This document shows positions 52,684 through 62,806 of a stretch of 64,000 nt of DNA, piece by piece. The position numbers and the translations under genes were made by a program. Under the pieces are notes generated by a model. The model searched no databases. It was not told the origin of the DNA and saw only the letters and a program-made list of their open reading frames with translations. The stretch's first letter is position 1. Each line of letters starts with the position of its first letter. Origin of the DNA: Nosema muscidifuracis (taxonomy: Eukaryota; Microsporidia; Nosematidae); the NCBI GenBank assembly GCA_028335825.1, contig JAIOKI010000009.1, forward strand, positions 434,001 to 498,000. Reading direction: 5' to 3'.

Positions 52684-54801
52684 TCAAAGAAATGCCTTTC
52701 TTTCATAATCTTGTATACTTTTACATTCATCTAATATTTTTAAATGTATTTCTTTAAATCTTATACTCTTTTTATTATCTATCTTATTAAACATCTTATT
52801 TACTAAATATCTCATCCAATATACATTATTTATAGGATAAAATCCTTTCCAATCTCCTTTACTAGATACAAGCATATCTCTATAAACTTGAAATTGTTCA
52901 TCATATAAAGCATCCCCTTGAAATATCCAATCCATTTTATTAAGATCAGTATAAATAATTTCTTCTTGATATTTTAATCTAGATAGAGTAAAATCTATAA
53001 TTCTTATTTCATTATTTTTTATTAAAATATTTCCCCAATGAAGATCTCTATGTTCAAATTCATATTCACTTTCTAATTCTGATAAAATATTCGTTATATT
53101 TTTTAATGTTCGTATTATTTCATTTACAGTTCTAAATTTATATTTCTCTATTGATTTACCTCCATCATTTGTTACTAATACTCCATATTCTTGTTTACTA
53201 TTATATTTATCAGGTCTATCATTCTCCTCAAATCCAAAATTATCCCATGCTTTTAAATAATGAGGAGTATATCTTCCTTTTACTATACTAACAGATTCTA
53301 CTCTACATATTCCTGGATTAGTTGATATTATTTTCTGGATTTTACATTCTCTAATAAAATCTTCTTTATTAGTTAATCCTTTATTATCTAATGGTACTAT
53401 TTTATATACAAAATTTGTAGTTTTAAATACTTCACTAAATGATGCTTCTGCTATTTTTATTACATTCTGTGGTAGATCAGTAAAATTCTTATATTCAATT
53501 TTTAGTAGATTATCTTCTATTTCATTAAATAAATTATTCTTTTTTAAAATATCATTATTTAATAAAGGAACATCAAAAAAGACTTCATCACTTAATAAAT
53601 CTCCGAATATAATACTTTCTCTTGGATTTGTTTTTTTATTATCTTTATTATGTGATTTATTATGTAATTTATTATTATCTTTCTTAGTAAGTTTCTTATG
53701 TAATTTATTATTATCTATTTTGATATCTTTCTTATATATTTTATTATTATCTTTATTATGTGATTTATTATGTAATTTATTATTATCTTTCTTAGTAAGT
53801 TTCTTATGTAATTTATTATTATCTATTTTGATATCTTTCTTATATATTTTATTATTATCTTTATTATGTGATTTATTATCTAATTTATTATTATCTTTCT
53901 TAGTAAGTTTCTTATGTAATTTATTATTATCTATTTTGATATCTTTCTTATATATTTTATTATCATATATTTTGATATCTTTAATATTTTTCTTAGTATT
54001 ATTCTTAATATCTTTCTTATATAGATTATTATCTTTTTTATATAAAATATTATCATCTATTTTGATATCTTTCTTATGTAAATTTTTATCATATATTTTG
54101 ATATCTTTAATATTCTTCTTAATATCCTTCCTATCTAATTTATCTTTAAAATCATTTCTTATACAAATCTTCTTTAAAGGTGTTCCATCATAAGAATCAT
54201 TTTTATTAAAAATATCCTTATACAAAATATTATATCCATACTCAATTAATCTATTTTCATTAATAATATTATAAACATATTCAACATTCCTCTTATAAAA
54301 ACATACCATCTTCTTAATATCAATCATCCAATTAAATTCCTCTGATATATTAGAAAAAACAAAGAAAATATTTCTAAGAACATCATTAACATCAATAAAA
54401 ATAGAATCATGTAAATCTATATTAATAGACTTTAATATCTTATAAAAGATATTGTTATTTGTTTTTAATATTGGTAGTATATCATTTATATACTCAATAA
54501 GACTAATTGATAATATTAGATGATCTTTGTATACAGATTTATATTCCCAGTTTATGCTTTGATTTATTTTTTTTATATTTAATTCTGATGAAATTATGCA
54601 ATAAATTTTATTTATAACATCATTAAGAATATTTATGTTGTAATCAAGTATCTGGTAATTTACTTGGTAAAATGAACTATCATTACAAGACATTTCTATA
54701 GAAGTTTCTCTATTTTTTATAGAATTAAATAATGAATGGATGTCTGTATCTAATAATGATTTATCTTCTTGATATTCAGTTAAGTTTTTATCAGTGTGCA
54801 T
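52684..54801 (-). CDS. ALK1: Haspin-type kinase with Lys/Asn repeat linker
   Basis: 705 residues. C-terminal kinase domain (about 440-705) of the haspin family, the histone H3 Thr3 kinase of mitosis: EHRDLHWGNILI (D586), IIDFTLSRLKY (DFT in place of DFG, the haspin hallmark), DLNKMDWIFQGDALYDEQFQVYRDM, and GEVF-type glycine loop variant EASFSEVFKTTNFVYKIVP. N-terminal about 210 residues are helical. Between them (about 210-390) lies a lysine/asparagine array of KIDNNKLHKKLTKKDNNK-type units with a 108-bp higher-order repeat, probably a disordered linker. CCC lies about ten bases before the ATG. The symbol follows yeast ALK1/ALK2. Confidence 0.88.
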   Translation of the reverse strand: MHTDKNLTEYQEDKSLLDTDIHSLFNSIKNRETSIEMSCNDSSFYQVNYQILDYNINILNDVINKIYCIISSELNIKKINQSINWEYKSVYKDHLILSISLIEYINDILPILKTNNNIFYKILKSINIDLHDSIFIDVNDVLRNIFFVFSNISEEFNWMIDIKKMVCFYKRNVEYVYNIINENRLIEYGYNILYKDIFNKNDSYDGTPLKKICIRNDFKDKLDRKDIKKNIKDIKIYDKNLHKKDIKIDDNILYKKDNNLYKKDIKNNTKKNIKDIKIYDNKIYKKDIKIDNNKLHKKLTKKDNNKLDNKSHNKDNNKIYKKDIKIDNNKLHKKLTKKDNNKLHNKSHNKDNNKIYKKDIKIDNNKLHKKLTKKDNNKLHNKSHNKDNKKTNPRESIIFGDLLSDEVFFDVPLLNNDILKKNNLFNEIEDNLLKIEYKNFTDLPQNVIKIAEASFSEVFKTTNFVYKIVPLDNKGLTNKEDFIRECKIQKIISTNPGICRVESVSIVKGRYTPHYLKAWDNFGFEENDRPDKYNSKQEYGVLVTNDGGKSIEKYKFRTVNEIIRTLKNITNILSELESEYEFEHRDLHWGNILIKNNEIRIIDFTLSRLKYQEEIIYTDLNKMDWIFQGDALYDEQFQVYRDMLVSSKGDWKGFYPINNVYWMRYLVNKMFNKIDNKKSIRFKEIHLKILDECKSIQDYERKAFL
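53635..53960 (-). repeat. 108-bp in-frame repeat in the haspin linker
   Basis: Three near-identical units of 108 bp (36 codons) followed by shorter KIYDKNLHKKDIKI-type degenerate units to about 54150. Frame kept throughout, so length change is tolerated in the protein. Confidence 0.8.
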
Positions 54802-54993
54802 TTCAAAAAGGGTTATTTAAAATAATATTTATAACATCAGGTAGTAACTAATTAATATAAAGTATTAAGATAAAGTGTTAATATTAAGTATTAGATTAAA
54901 GTATTAATTTATTACATCAAGTAGTAACTAATTAAAAAATAAACATTTCTTAAATTAAATTTATATTATCTAATTTAATTATGTTTTATAGAA
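54802..54993. other. Spacer left of the minisatellite
   Basis: AT-rich, with short repeats around AAGTATTAAGATAAAGTGTTAA. It includes the 5' side of the haspin gene. No gene seen. Confidence 0.5.
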
Positions 54994-55558
54994 TAAATCC
55001 TATACATAAATATACCTAGTAAATCCTATACATAAATATACCTAGTAAATCCTATACATAAATATACCTAGTAAATCCTATACATAAATATACCTAGTAA
55101 ATCCTATACATAAATATACCTAGTAAATCCTATACATAAATATACCTAGTAAATCCTATACATAAATATACCTAGTAAATCCTATACATAAATATACCTA
55201 GTAAATCCTATACATAAATATACCTAGTAAATCCTATACATAAATATACCTAGTAAATCCTATACATAAATATACCTAGTAAATCCTATACATAAATATA
55301 CCTAGTAAATCCTATACATAAATATACCTAGTAAATCCTATACATAAATATACCTAGTAAATCCTATACATAAATATACCTAGTAAATCCTATACATAAA
55401 TATACCTAGTAAATCCTATACATAAATATACCTAGTAAATCCTATACATAAATATACCTAGTAAATCCTATACATAAATATACCTAGTAAATCCTATACA
55501 TAAATATACCTAGTAAATCCTATACAAAAAAATATCTATAAGAAATCCTATACATAAA
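54994..55558. repeat. 26-bp minisatellite, 20 identical copies
   Basis: Unit TAAATCCTATACATAAATAT plus ACCTAG, exact 26-bp period from 54994 to 55513 (20 units that all read the same), then two degenerate partial units to about 55558. The right edge lies 6 bp from the stop codon of the Sly1 gene, so transcripts of that gene probably run into it. Perfect homogeneity means recent expansion or ongoing homogenisation. Confidence 0.96.
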
Positions 55559-55564
55559 AACCCT

Positions 55565-57397
<1,833 letters not shown>

Positions 57398-57713
57398 GAA
57401 AGGGTATTGAAAAATAAATCTTTAATTATTTGATTAAGAAAAGTACTTATTAAATATTTTTCTTTTAGATCAATAAGATGTATAAATATAAGATGTGTGT
57501 ATAAATATAAAATGTATAAAAATATAAGATGTATAAATAAATATAAGATGTAGATTAAATATAAGATGTGTTTATAAAATATTAGTTGTATGTATAAATG
57601 AATACAAGATGTATAAATAAATAAATATAGCATAAATATTAAATGAATATAAATATAAAATATAGCATAAATAAAGCATAAAATAAATATAAAAAATCCT
57701 AAATTATATTTAT
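57398..57713. repeat. Spacer with 'ataaatataagatgt' repeats
   Basis: About twelve degenerate units of 20-25 bp around ATAAATATAAGATGTGTATA. Separates the syntaxin stop from the Sly1 start. No gene seen. Confidence 0.65.
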
Positions 57714-58409
57714 TTACTTCTTATAGTACAAATGAAGGAAGAATATTATAAAAGTCAAACAGAACATTAAAATTATAAAAAATCTTCTAAAAAAGCTTCC
57801 TACTTCAGTAACCTTTTCTACTGTATCTTTACTACTTCTTACTGATTCATAAATATCTCCTACTTTTGAAATTACATCATCTATACGTTCATCTTGTATA
57901 TTAAGCTGTTCTGATATATTTTCTTGTATACTTTCTATCTCAAGAAGTCTCTGTCTTGTAACTTGATATCTTTCTAATACACTATTCCCCATTATTTCCA
58001 TGGTTTCTTGATCCATATGTTGTATCTCAGGTGATGTCTTATATGACTTAGGCCTTTCTGGTTCTAAATCTATATTAAGGGATCCTTTCTTAATTTTTAA
58101 TCTTTCTAATCTTAATTTTGTATTAATTATAAGTGATTGAATAATTTTCTTAACTCCTTCAAAATGTATTACTTCATCTTTTGTTCCTTCTATAGATATC
58201 ACATTAAGAGTCTGTTGTACATTATCAGATATTTTAGAGATACTCTTCTCTAATATTAAAATATTTTTATAAGATAGAGTAGATGTTATACTTTTATTAA
58301 GTTTATGTATATCATAATAAATATCATCATAAAATAATATTTTATTTTTAGGAATGGGTTTTTGATCAGGTATGTTTATGTATTTCATGTATTCATCTGT
58401 TCTATTCAT
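57714..58409 (-). CDS. Qa-SNARE (syntaxin), probable Sly1 partner
   Basis: 231 residues, C-terminally anchored. Order: N-terminal peptide MNRTDEYMKY, helical N-terminal region (about 25-110), SNARE motif (about 146-199, ...QENISEQLNIQDERIDDV) with zero-layer glutamine Q172, basic linker, and one membrane segment (about 208-228). The glutamine and the QxExID pattern place it with Qa-SNAREs. The N-peptide NRTDEY resembles the DRTxEF Sly1-binding motif of Sed5/syntaxin 5, so an ER-Golgi syntaxin (Sed5- or Ufe1-like) is likely. CCC touches the ATG. The gene is directly upstream of the Sly1 gene. Confidence 0.82.
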   Translation of the reverse strand: MNRTDEYMKYINIPDQKPIPKNKILFYDDIYYDIHKLNKSITSTLSYKNILILEKSISKISDNVQQTLNVISIEGTKDEVIHFEGVKKIIQSLIINTKLRLERLKIKKGSLNIDLEPERPKSYKTSPEIQHMDQETMEIMGNSVLERYQVTRQRLLEIESIQENISEQLNIQDERIDDVISKVGDIYESVRSSKDTVEKVTEVGSFFRRFFIILMFCLTFIIFFLHLYYKK

Positions 58410-58704
58410 AGGGATAAAAAAAATATATTATAAAATTATTATACAATAAAAATATTATACAATTATAATATAAATAAAGTTACTATATAATAAGGGTATT
58501 ATACAATTATAATATATGAGAGTACATTATACAATTGATATATAATATTATACAATTAATATATTATAAGGGTATTATACAATAAATGTATTATACAATA
58601 AAGATATTATACAATAAAGGTATTATACAATATAATATATTATAAAGATCTTATACAACAAAGGTCTTATACAATATAATATAAATAAAGATATTATAAA
58701 TATT
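58410..58704. repeat. Spacer with 'ttatacaataaaggta' repeats
   Basis: About fourteen short units of ATTATACAATAAAGATATTAT type with 18-25 bp spacing. No gene seen. Confidence 0.7.
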
Positions 58705-59214
58705 TTAACACTTTCTTAATTCATTTATAATTTCCAATACTTTTTCTGTATCACAATTCTGTATCTTCTCTATATCATATTCATAAAGAATAGTCTTATT
58801 AGTCTCTATTAATTTTTTTCTTTTTATTTCTCTACCTTCTATTTCTTTAACTTCTACTAAATTAGCATCCCAACTTACTCTTCGTATTCTGTTTGATAAT
58901 TTAATTATTTTAATTAAATCATAATCTTTTATTTCTTCTTCTGTATAAACACATAAACTAAGAATTTCTTTCAATAATTTTATATTATCAGTGTATAAAG
59001 GAAACATCTTTAAATATTTGATAAAGATTTTTGATTTTCGTAATGAATAAGGATTTCTTAAATTTATACTAAGAAAATGTGATTTCTTATCTTCATAAAG
59101 ATCCATATCTTCTATAGCTGATAATTCTGTATCAAGATGAGACTCTTCATTATTAATATATTCTTTTTTATTATTATTAATATATTCTTTTTTATTATTA
59201 TTTATTTCTTTCAT
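58705..59214 (-). CDS. Possible PP1-binding (PNUTS/Ref2-like) protein
   Basis: 169 residues. N-terminus is a short repeat (NNKKEYIN twice) and an acidic stretch. Then a helical region (about 55-100: NPYSLRKSKIFIKYLKMFPL, LLKEILSLCVYTEEE) resembling a trimmed TFIIS-N-type helical bundle, then RRVSWDANLVEVKEIEG (about 113-129). RVSW is a good RVxF docking motif for protein phosphatase 1, and RVxF followed by a LVxV stretch is typical of PNUTS-like nuclear PP1 regulators. Assignment tentative: only the motif and general layout support it. CCCC stands before the ATG. No membrane segment. Confidence 0.5.
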   Translation of the reverse strand: MKEINNNKKEYINNNKKEYINNEESHLDTELSAIEDMDLYEDKKSHFLSINLRNPYSLRKSKIFIKYLKMFPLYTDNIKLLKEILSLCVYTEEEIKDYDLIKIIKLSNRIRRVSWDANLVEVKEIEGREIKRKKLIETNKTILYEYDIEKIQNCDTEKVLEIINELRKC

Positions 59215-59323
59215 ATTAGGGGTGAGTTTTTTAATATGTAATTTTTTTAGGAAATGACTTTTACTATTTTTTGATAATCTCTTATGAAACTTTTCTTATT
59301 TAAAAATACCCCACTTATTATTT

Positions 59324-59668
59324 ATGAAATATAATCAATTTATAAGAAACTCTCTTGAAAATATGGGAAGTTCATTCTTATTTGGCATAGGTACAAAACT
59401 TCTTCTTAAATATCCTGATTTATATGGATTAAGAGAATGTGTTAAATCAGGGTTACAAATGTGTAATTACACAATGGTACATTCTATAAATGTATTGGTT
59501 CTTAGTAAGTTGGGAATTGATGGTTTTCTTCTATCCCTTTCTAGTGTGTTTCTTACTAGCTTTTTTTTTGGTATGAGAAATGGAGTAGAATATGCTAGGA
59601 AAGATGGGATGAATAGTGTAGTGAGTAATATTGTGAAGGGGGTTATAGGGAGAGTTGGTAGATTTTAA
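59324..59668 (+). CDS. Small membrane protein, possible Tim17/22/23 family
   Basis: 114 residues with three hydrophobic segments (about 15-28, 50-85, 95-108) and glycine-rich turns: MGSSFLFGIGTKLL, FLTSFFFGMRNGVEYARKDG, VSNIVKGVIG. Small size, G-x-x-x-G spacing and the MRNG...ARKDGMNS segment resemble the Tim17/Tim22/Tim23 family, whose microsporidian members are reduced and act in mitosome import. The resemblance is weak and another small membrane protein is possible. CCCC lies about 14 bases before the ATG. Divergent from its left neighbour with a 109-bp gap, the tightest spacing in the window. Confidence 0.5.
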   Translation: MKYNQFIRNSLENMGSSFLFGIGTKLLLKYPDLYGLRECVKSGLQMCNYTMVHSINVLVLSKLGIDGFLLSLSSVFLTSFFFGMRNGVEYARKDGMNSVVSNIVKGVIGRVGRF

Positions 59669-60019
59669 TTATATCTTAATATATTTTTTATACTATTTTA
59701 TTATATTTATTTCTATTTATTACATTTTTTCTATTTATTATATTTATTATATTTTTTTATATTTTTTTATATACTATTTTTCATATATTTTTTCTATTTA
59801 TGCTATTTATTATATTTTTTCTATTTATTATATTTATTATATTTTATTTATGCTATTTTTTTTAATATATTTTTTTTAATATATTTTTTCATATATTTAT
59901 TTCTATTTATGCTATTTTATTTATGCAAATTAATCAATAAAAATGTGATACTTCATAACCAACCATTTTTATAACACTAAAGTATCAAACATAAAATTAA
60001 TTTTTTTAAGCCCTTTCTC
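59669..60019. other. T/A-rich spacer
   Basis: Pyrimidine-rich repeats of CTATTTATTATATTTATTAT type to about 59930, on the transcript side of the small membrane protein. No gene seen; the open frame through it is low complexity. Confidence 0.6.
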
Positions 60020-61720
60020 ATGAACTTTGATGATATTCTTAATACGAATAAAATAGATAAATTTATTTCTTCTAATAGATATGATCCAGATTTAGTAAGT
60101 TCATTAATCCAATTTATAAATACAAAAGAAATTCGAGATTTCTGTTTGTACAAATCTATTCTTAATTCAATCACTGATAATAAATTATATACAGACCTTG
60201 CTTTAGTATGGAATCTTCTTATACTTAGTATAAATGATAAAGATTATTCTTCTTTTGTTAATATTTGTGATAAATTATCAGTATCACTTATTCAGAAATG
60301 TAAAGGTAGTTTGTATTCAAAATGTATTATTAAAAATATGGTGGATATTTCAATAAAGTTGTATGATAAACAATGGGAATATGAGAGTACAGTAGTAATT
60401 TATACTACATCCTTGTTTATAACTTCTAATTCTAATAAAATTAATGATGAAGTAATTAGTAAATATTATGAACTTGTTAGTTGTATTTTACTAAAAGGTA
60501 ATTATTTCTATTCATATATTCATGCTATTTCTAAACTTAATTATAAGAAGAAGGTTAATAAGAAAATATTTGAATATATTAAATATAAAAATGAAGGAAA
60601 TAAATTTATGCAGATTTTATTGAAGATGGATATGTCAGATGATGTCATTAAAAAATATTTTAGTGATTGTGATAATACTGATATTTTAGAAGTTGATTAT
60701 GAAAAATGGGATTTTTATATTAAGAATATTGGTAATAAAATATCTTATAAAGATAATATAATATTCTTAAGTTTTATGATTAAGAATAATCTTTTATACA
60801 AGAAAGAAGGAGATTTTATAGAAATTCTTAATTATAAATATCAATCAGTAGATAATAAAGTACATGATATTATTGATATATATAGAGAGAAGAAAGAAAT
60901 TAAACAGAAGAAAGTAGAAGAAAATAAAAAAGTTGTACAGAAAAAAATAGAGAAAAAGAAAGAAATAAAACATCTTGATAATTTTTCAGTAAGAAAGGCT
61001 AAGTATAATATATATTGTGATATCCTTAAGAAAAGAGAAATTGACCAATCAAGAGAATTATTTTATAAAGAAAGAAATCAAGAAAGAGAAAAACAACACA
61101 ATCTTTACAATAAAATATTAGAAGATAAAAAGATATTCTTTATAGAAATTAAAGATGATTTAGAAGATATGTATAAAGAATTAGTAAGTAGAAAGAAAGA
61201 TAATATATCAGAATATGTTAAACCAGTGATAAAAAGTGTAAGTAGAAGTTGGAGAGATGATGATATTGATGATAAAGTAGTTGGACCAGTATTTGTTAAG
61301 AAACAAGAAATAATTTCTGATAGACTTATTTACACATATGGAGGAAATAATACAGATAGCTATATTCCACCTAAAAATAATATAGATAAGCCTTATACTC
61401 CAACTTTAACTAAGCCTTATACTCCTTTCAATAACTCATCTTTAGAAAAACCTTATACTCCAACTTTAACTAAGCCTTATACTTCTTCAAACATATCATC
61501 AACAGATAAGCCTTATACACCAACTTTAAATAAGTCTTATACTCCTTCAAACATATCATCAACAGATAAGCCCTATACTCCAACTTTAGAAAAACCTTAT
61601 ACTCCAACTTTAGAAAAACCTTATACTCCAACTTTAACTAAGCCTTATACTCCTCCTAGTAGAAACAATACTCAACAAGGAAATGTTAACAAAAAAGATA
61701 AGTGGTATGATGATAATTAA
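60020..61720 (+). CDS. eIF3a-like PCI protein with YTPT repeats
   Basis: 566 residues. Helical N-terminal half (about 1-280) consistent with a PCI scaffold, ending in a winged-helix-like part (ISYKDNIIFLSFMIKNNLLY...GDFIEILNYKYQS). Then a highly charged long helix (about 285-400: KKEIKQKKVEENKKV, SRELFYKERNQEREKQHNL) as in the eIF3a spectrin-like segment. The C-terminus (about 450-560) is a proline-rich tandem repeat of KPYTPTL units. Layout fits eukaryotic initiation factor 3 subunit a, shortened from about 960 residues in yeast. Sequence identity is not obvious to the eye, so the name is tentative. CCC stands six bases before the ATG. Confidence 0.5.
   Translation: MNFDDILNTNKIDKFISSNRYDPDLVSSLIQFINTKEIRDFCLYKSILNSITDNKLYTDLALVWNLLILSINDKDYSSFVNICDKLSVSLIQKCKGSLYSKCIIKNMVDISIKLYDKQWEYESTVVIYTTSLFITSNSNKINDEVISKYYELVSCILLKGNYFYSYIHAISKLNYKKKVNKKIFEYIKYKNEGNKFMQILLKMDMSDDVIKKYFSDCDNTDILEVDYEKWDFYIKNIGNKISYKDNIIFLSFMIKNNLLYKKEGDFIEILNYKYQSVDNKVHDIIDIYREKKEIKQKKVEENKKVVQKKIEKKKEIKHLDNFSVRKAKYNIYCDILKKREIDQSRELFYKERNQEREKQHNLYNKILEDKKIFFIEIKDDLEDMYKELVSRKKDNISEYVKPVIKSVSRSWRDDDIDDKVVGPVFVKKQEIISDRLIYTYGGNNTDSYIPPKNNIDKPYTPTLTKPYTPFNNSSLEKPYTPTLTKPYTSSNISSTDKPYTPTLNKSYTPSNISSTDKPYTPTLEKPYTPTLEKPYTPTLTKPYTPPSRNNTQQGNVNKKDKWYDDN
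61385..61660 (+). repeat. Coding KPYTPTL repeat
   Basis: About ten units of 24-30 bp (AAGCCTTATACTCCAACTTT core), partly organised in 63-bp higher-order units with SNISSTD spacers. Gives a Pro/Thr/Tyr-rich tail on the eIF3a-like protein. Confidence 0.88.
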
Positions 61721-61771
61721 TATTAAATATGATTTAAAATATTTAAAAACTCTTTTTCAGTTTTATCTTAT

Positions 61772-61774
61772 CCC
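61772..61774 (+). promoter_or_regulatory. CCC start motif of the Sm gene
   Basis: CCC four bases before the ATG at 61779. It separates the real start from 32 upstream open codons that overlap the previous gene. Confidence 0.7.
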
Positions 61775-61778
61775 TTTT

Positions 61779-62021
61779 ATGAGGATTATAGACATTCTAC
61801 AAGAATCTGTAAATATGATTCTTACTATAGAAACATTAGAAGGAATATCTTATAAAGGAACAGTATTAGAAGTAGATGATTATATGAATATACATATGAA
61901 AGATGTAGATGTTTTTAATGATACTATACAATATAAGAAGAATGTTTTTATAAGAGGAACAAGTATCAAATATTTTATACTTCCTCCTATATTAGCACAT
62001 TTAACAAAACAAACTACATAA
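61779..62021 (+). CDS. SMD3: Sm protein, SmD3-like
   Basis: 80 residues from the ATG at 61779, an Sm fold and little else. Sm1 motif: MILTIETLEGISYKGTVLEV-DDYMNIHM; Sm2 motif: VFIRGTSIKYFILPP. YKG in Sm1 and the VFIRG-x-x-I-x-[YF]-[FL]-ILP of Sm2 fit SmD3 best; the MNIHMK stretch also recalls SmD1. Core spliceosomal snRNP ring component. Its presence implies that the organism keeps some splicing although no gene here needs it. The start lies 58 bp after the stop of the eIF3a-like gene, in the same direction, the tightest co-directional pair in the window. Confidence 0.85.
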   Translation: MRIIDILQESVNMILTIETLEGISYKGTVLEVDDYMNIHMKDVDVFNDTIQYKKNVFIRGTSIKYFILPPILAHLTKQTT

Positions 62022-62190
62022 GAAAAAATAAACTAGTAATAAAATTTATGCATAATAAGCTAGTATTAAATTTATGCATAATAAACTAGTAATAAAATTT
62101 ATGCATAATAAACTAGTAATAAAATTTATGCATAATAAACTAATAATAAAACTTATGCATAATAAACTAATAATAAAATATATTCATAAG
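62022..62190. repeat. 27-bp tandem repeat between convergent genes
   Basis: Five to six units of 26-27 bp (starts near 62031, 62058, 62084, 62111, 62138, 62165; core TTTATGCATAATAAACTAG), slightly diverged toward the right. Immediately follows the Sm gene stop. Confidence 0.88.
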
Positions 62191-62197
62191 AAAATGT

Positions 62198-62806
62198 TTA
62201 TTTATGATTAATCGACATTTTGTTTTTTAAATTATTTTTTCCATTCTTTTTCTCAGCTAATATAATAAAACTGCTTATAACTATAATCCCAAATACAAGC
62301 ATCATAAAAAAAGCAAAAAGTCTTTTTTTATCAACTATATTAGATTTCTTAATACTATTGAACTGGAAATTTACTGATAAAGCATCAAGAGCATCTTCAG
62401 AATAAAATATTTTAGATCTCATACTATTACTTTCAAGAAAATTAGTGTGATTACCTACATACTCAGCTCTTAAAGGAGCATCTGAATCATACTTAAGTCT
62501 AAAAAAGTGCACTTCTTCAATCACTTGTTGACTTATTGGATCCTTAAAATTTTTAATACGGATTTTTCTTCCTTCTGTAGATATTACCATTTCAAATAAG
62601 TATTTGCATAATTGTCTGGCATCATAGCAGAAATATTGGATTTTATCTGAAGAATCATTACATTGAACTCTGCCTAAATAATAATCATTACTTTTTATAT
62701 GACTATCATGGATTAAATCTGAAAATAATTTCTGTGTGAATTGTTCTTTCTTACCTGCTTCGAGTGTACACCTAGGACTATCTTCTTTTTCTAATAAATA
62801 TACCAT
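62198..62806 (-). CDS. Unrecognised tail-anchored protein
   Basis: 202 residues. A soluble N-terminal domain (about 1-155) with mixed alpha/beta character (RKIRIKNFKDPISQQVIEEV, HFFRLKYDSDAPLRAEYVG) and four cysteines, then a single membrane segment (about 164-188, FAFFMMLVFGIIVISSFIIL) and a short basic tail (AEKKNGKNNLKNK). Topology suggests a protein anchored with its N-domain in the cytosol. No family recognised. No CCC motif before the ATG, but codon use and hydrophobic layout look genuine. Confidence 0.65.
   Translation of the reverse strand: MVYLLEKEDSPRCTLEAGKKEQFTQKLFSDLIHDSHIKSNDYYLGRVQCNDSSDKIQYFCYDARQLCKYLFEMVISTEGRKIRIKNFKDPISQQVIEEVHFFRLKYDSDAPLRAEYVGNHTNFLESNSMRSKIFYSEDALDALSVNFQFNSIKKSNIVDKKRLFAFFMMLVFGIIVISSFIILAEKKNGKNNLKNKMSINHK

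Noticed and set aside
53720-54193. Plus-strand hydrophobic open frame
   Set aside because: Antisense of the Lys/Asn repeats in haspin; Leu/Ser-rich only because of that composition.
54994-55558. CRISPR-like array (26-bp identical repeats)
   Set aside because: Units are directly adjacent with no spacers and the genome is eukaryotic; it is a minisatellite.
59655-59879. Plus-strand Tyr/Ile/Phe ORF after the small membrane protein
   Set aside because: Low-complexity translation of a TATTTATTAT repeat spacer.
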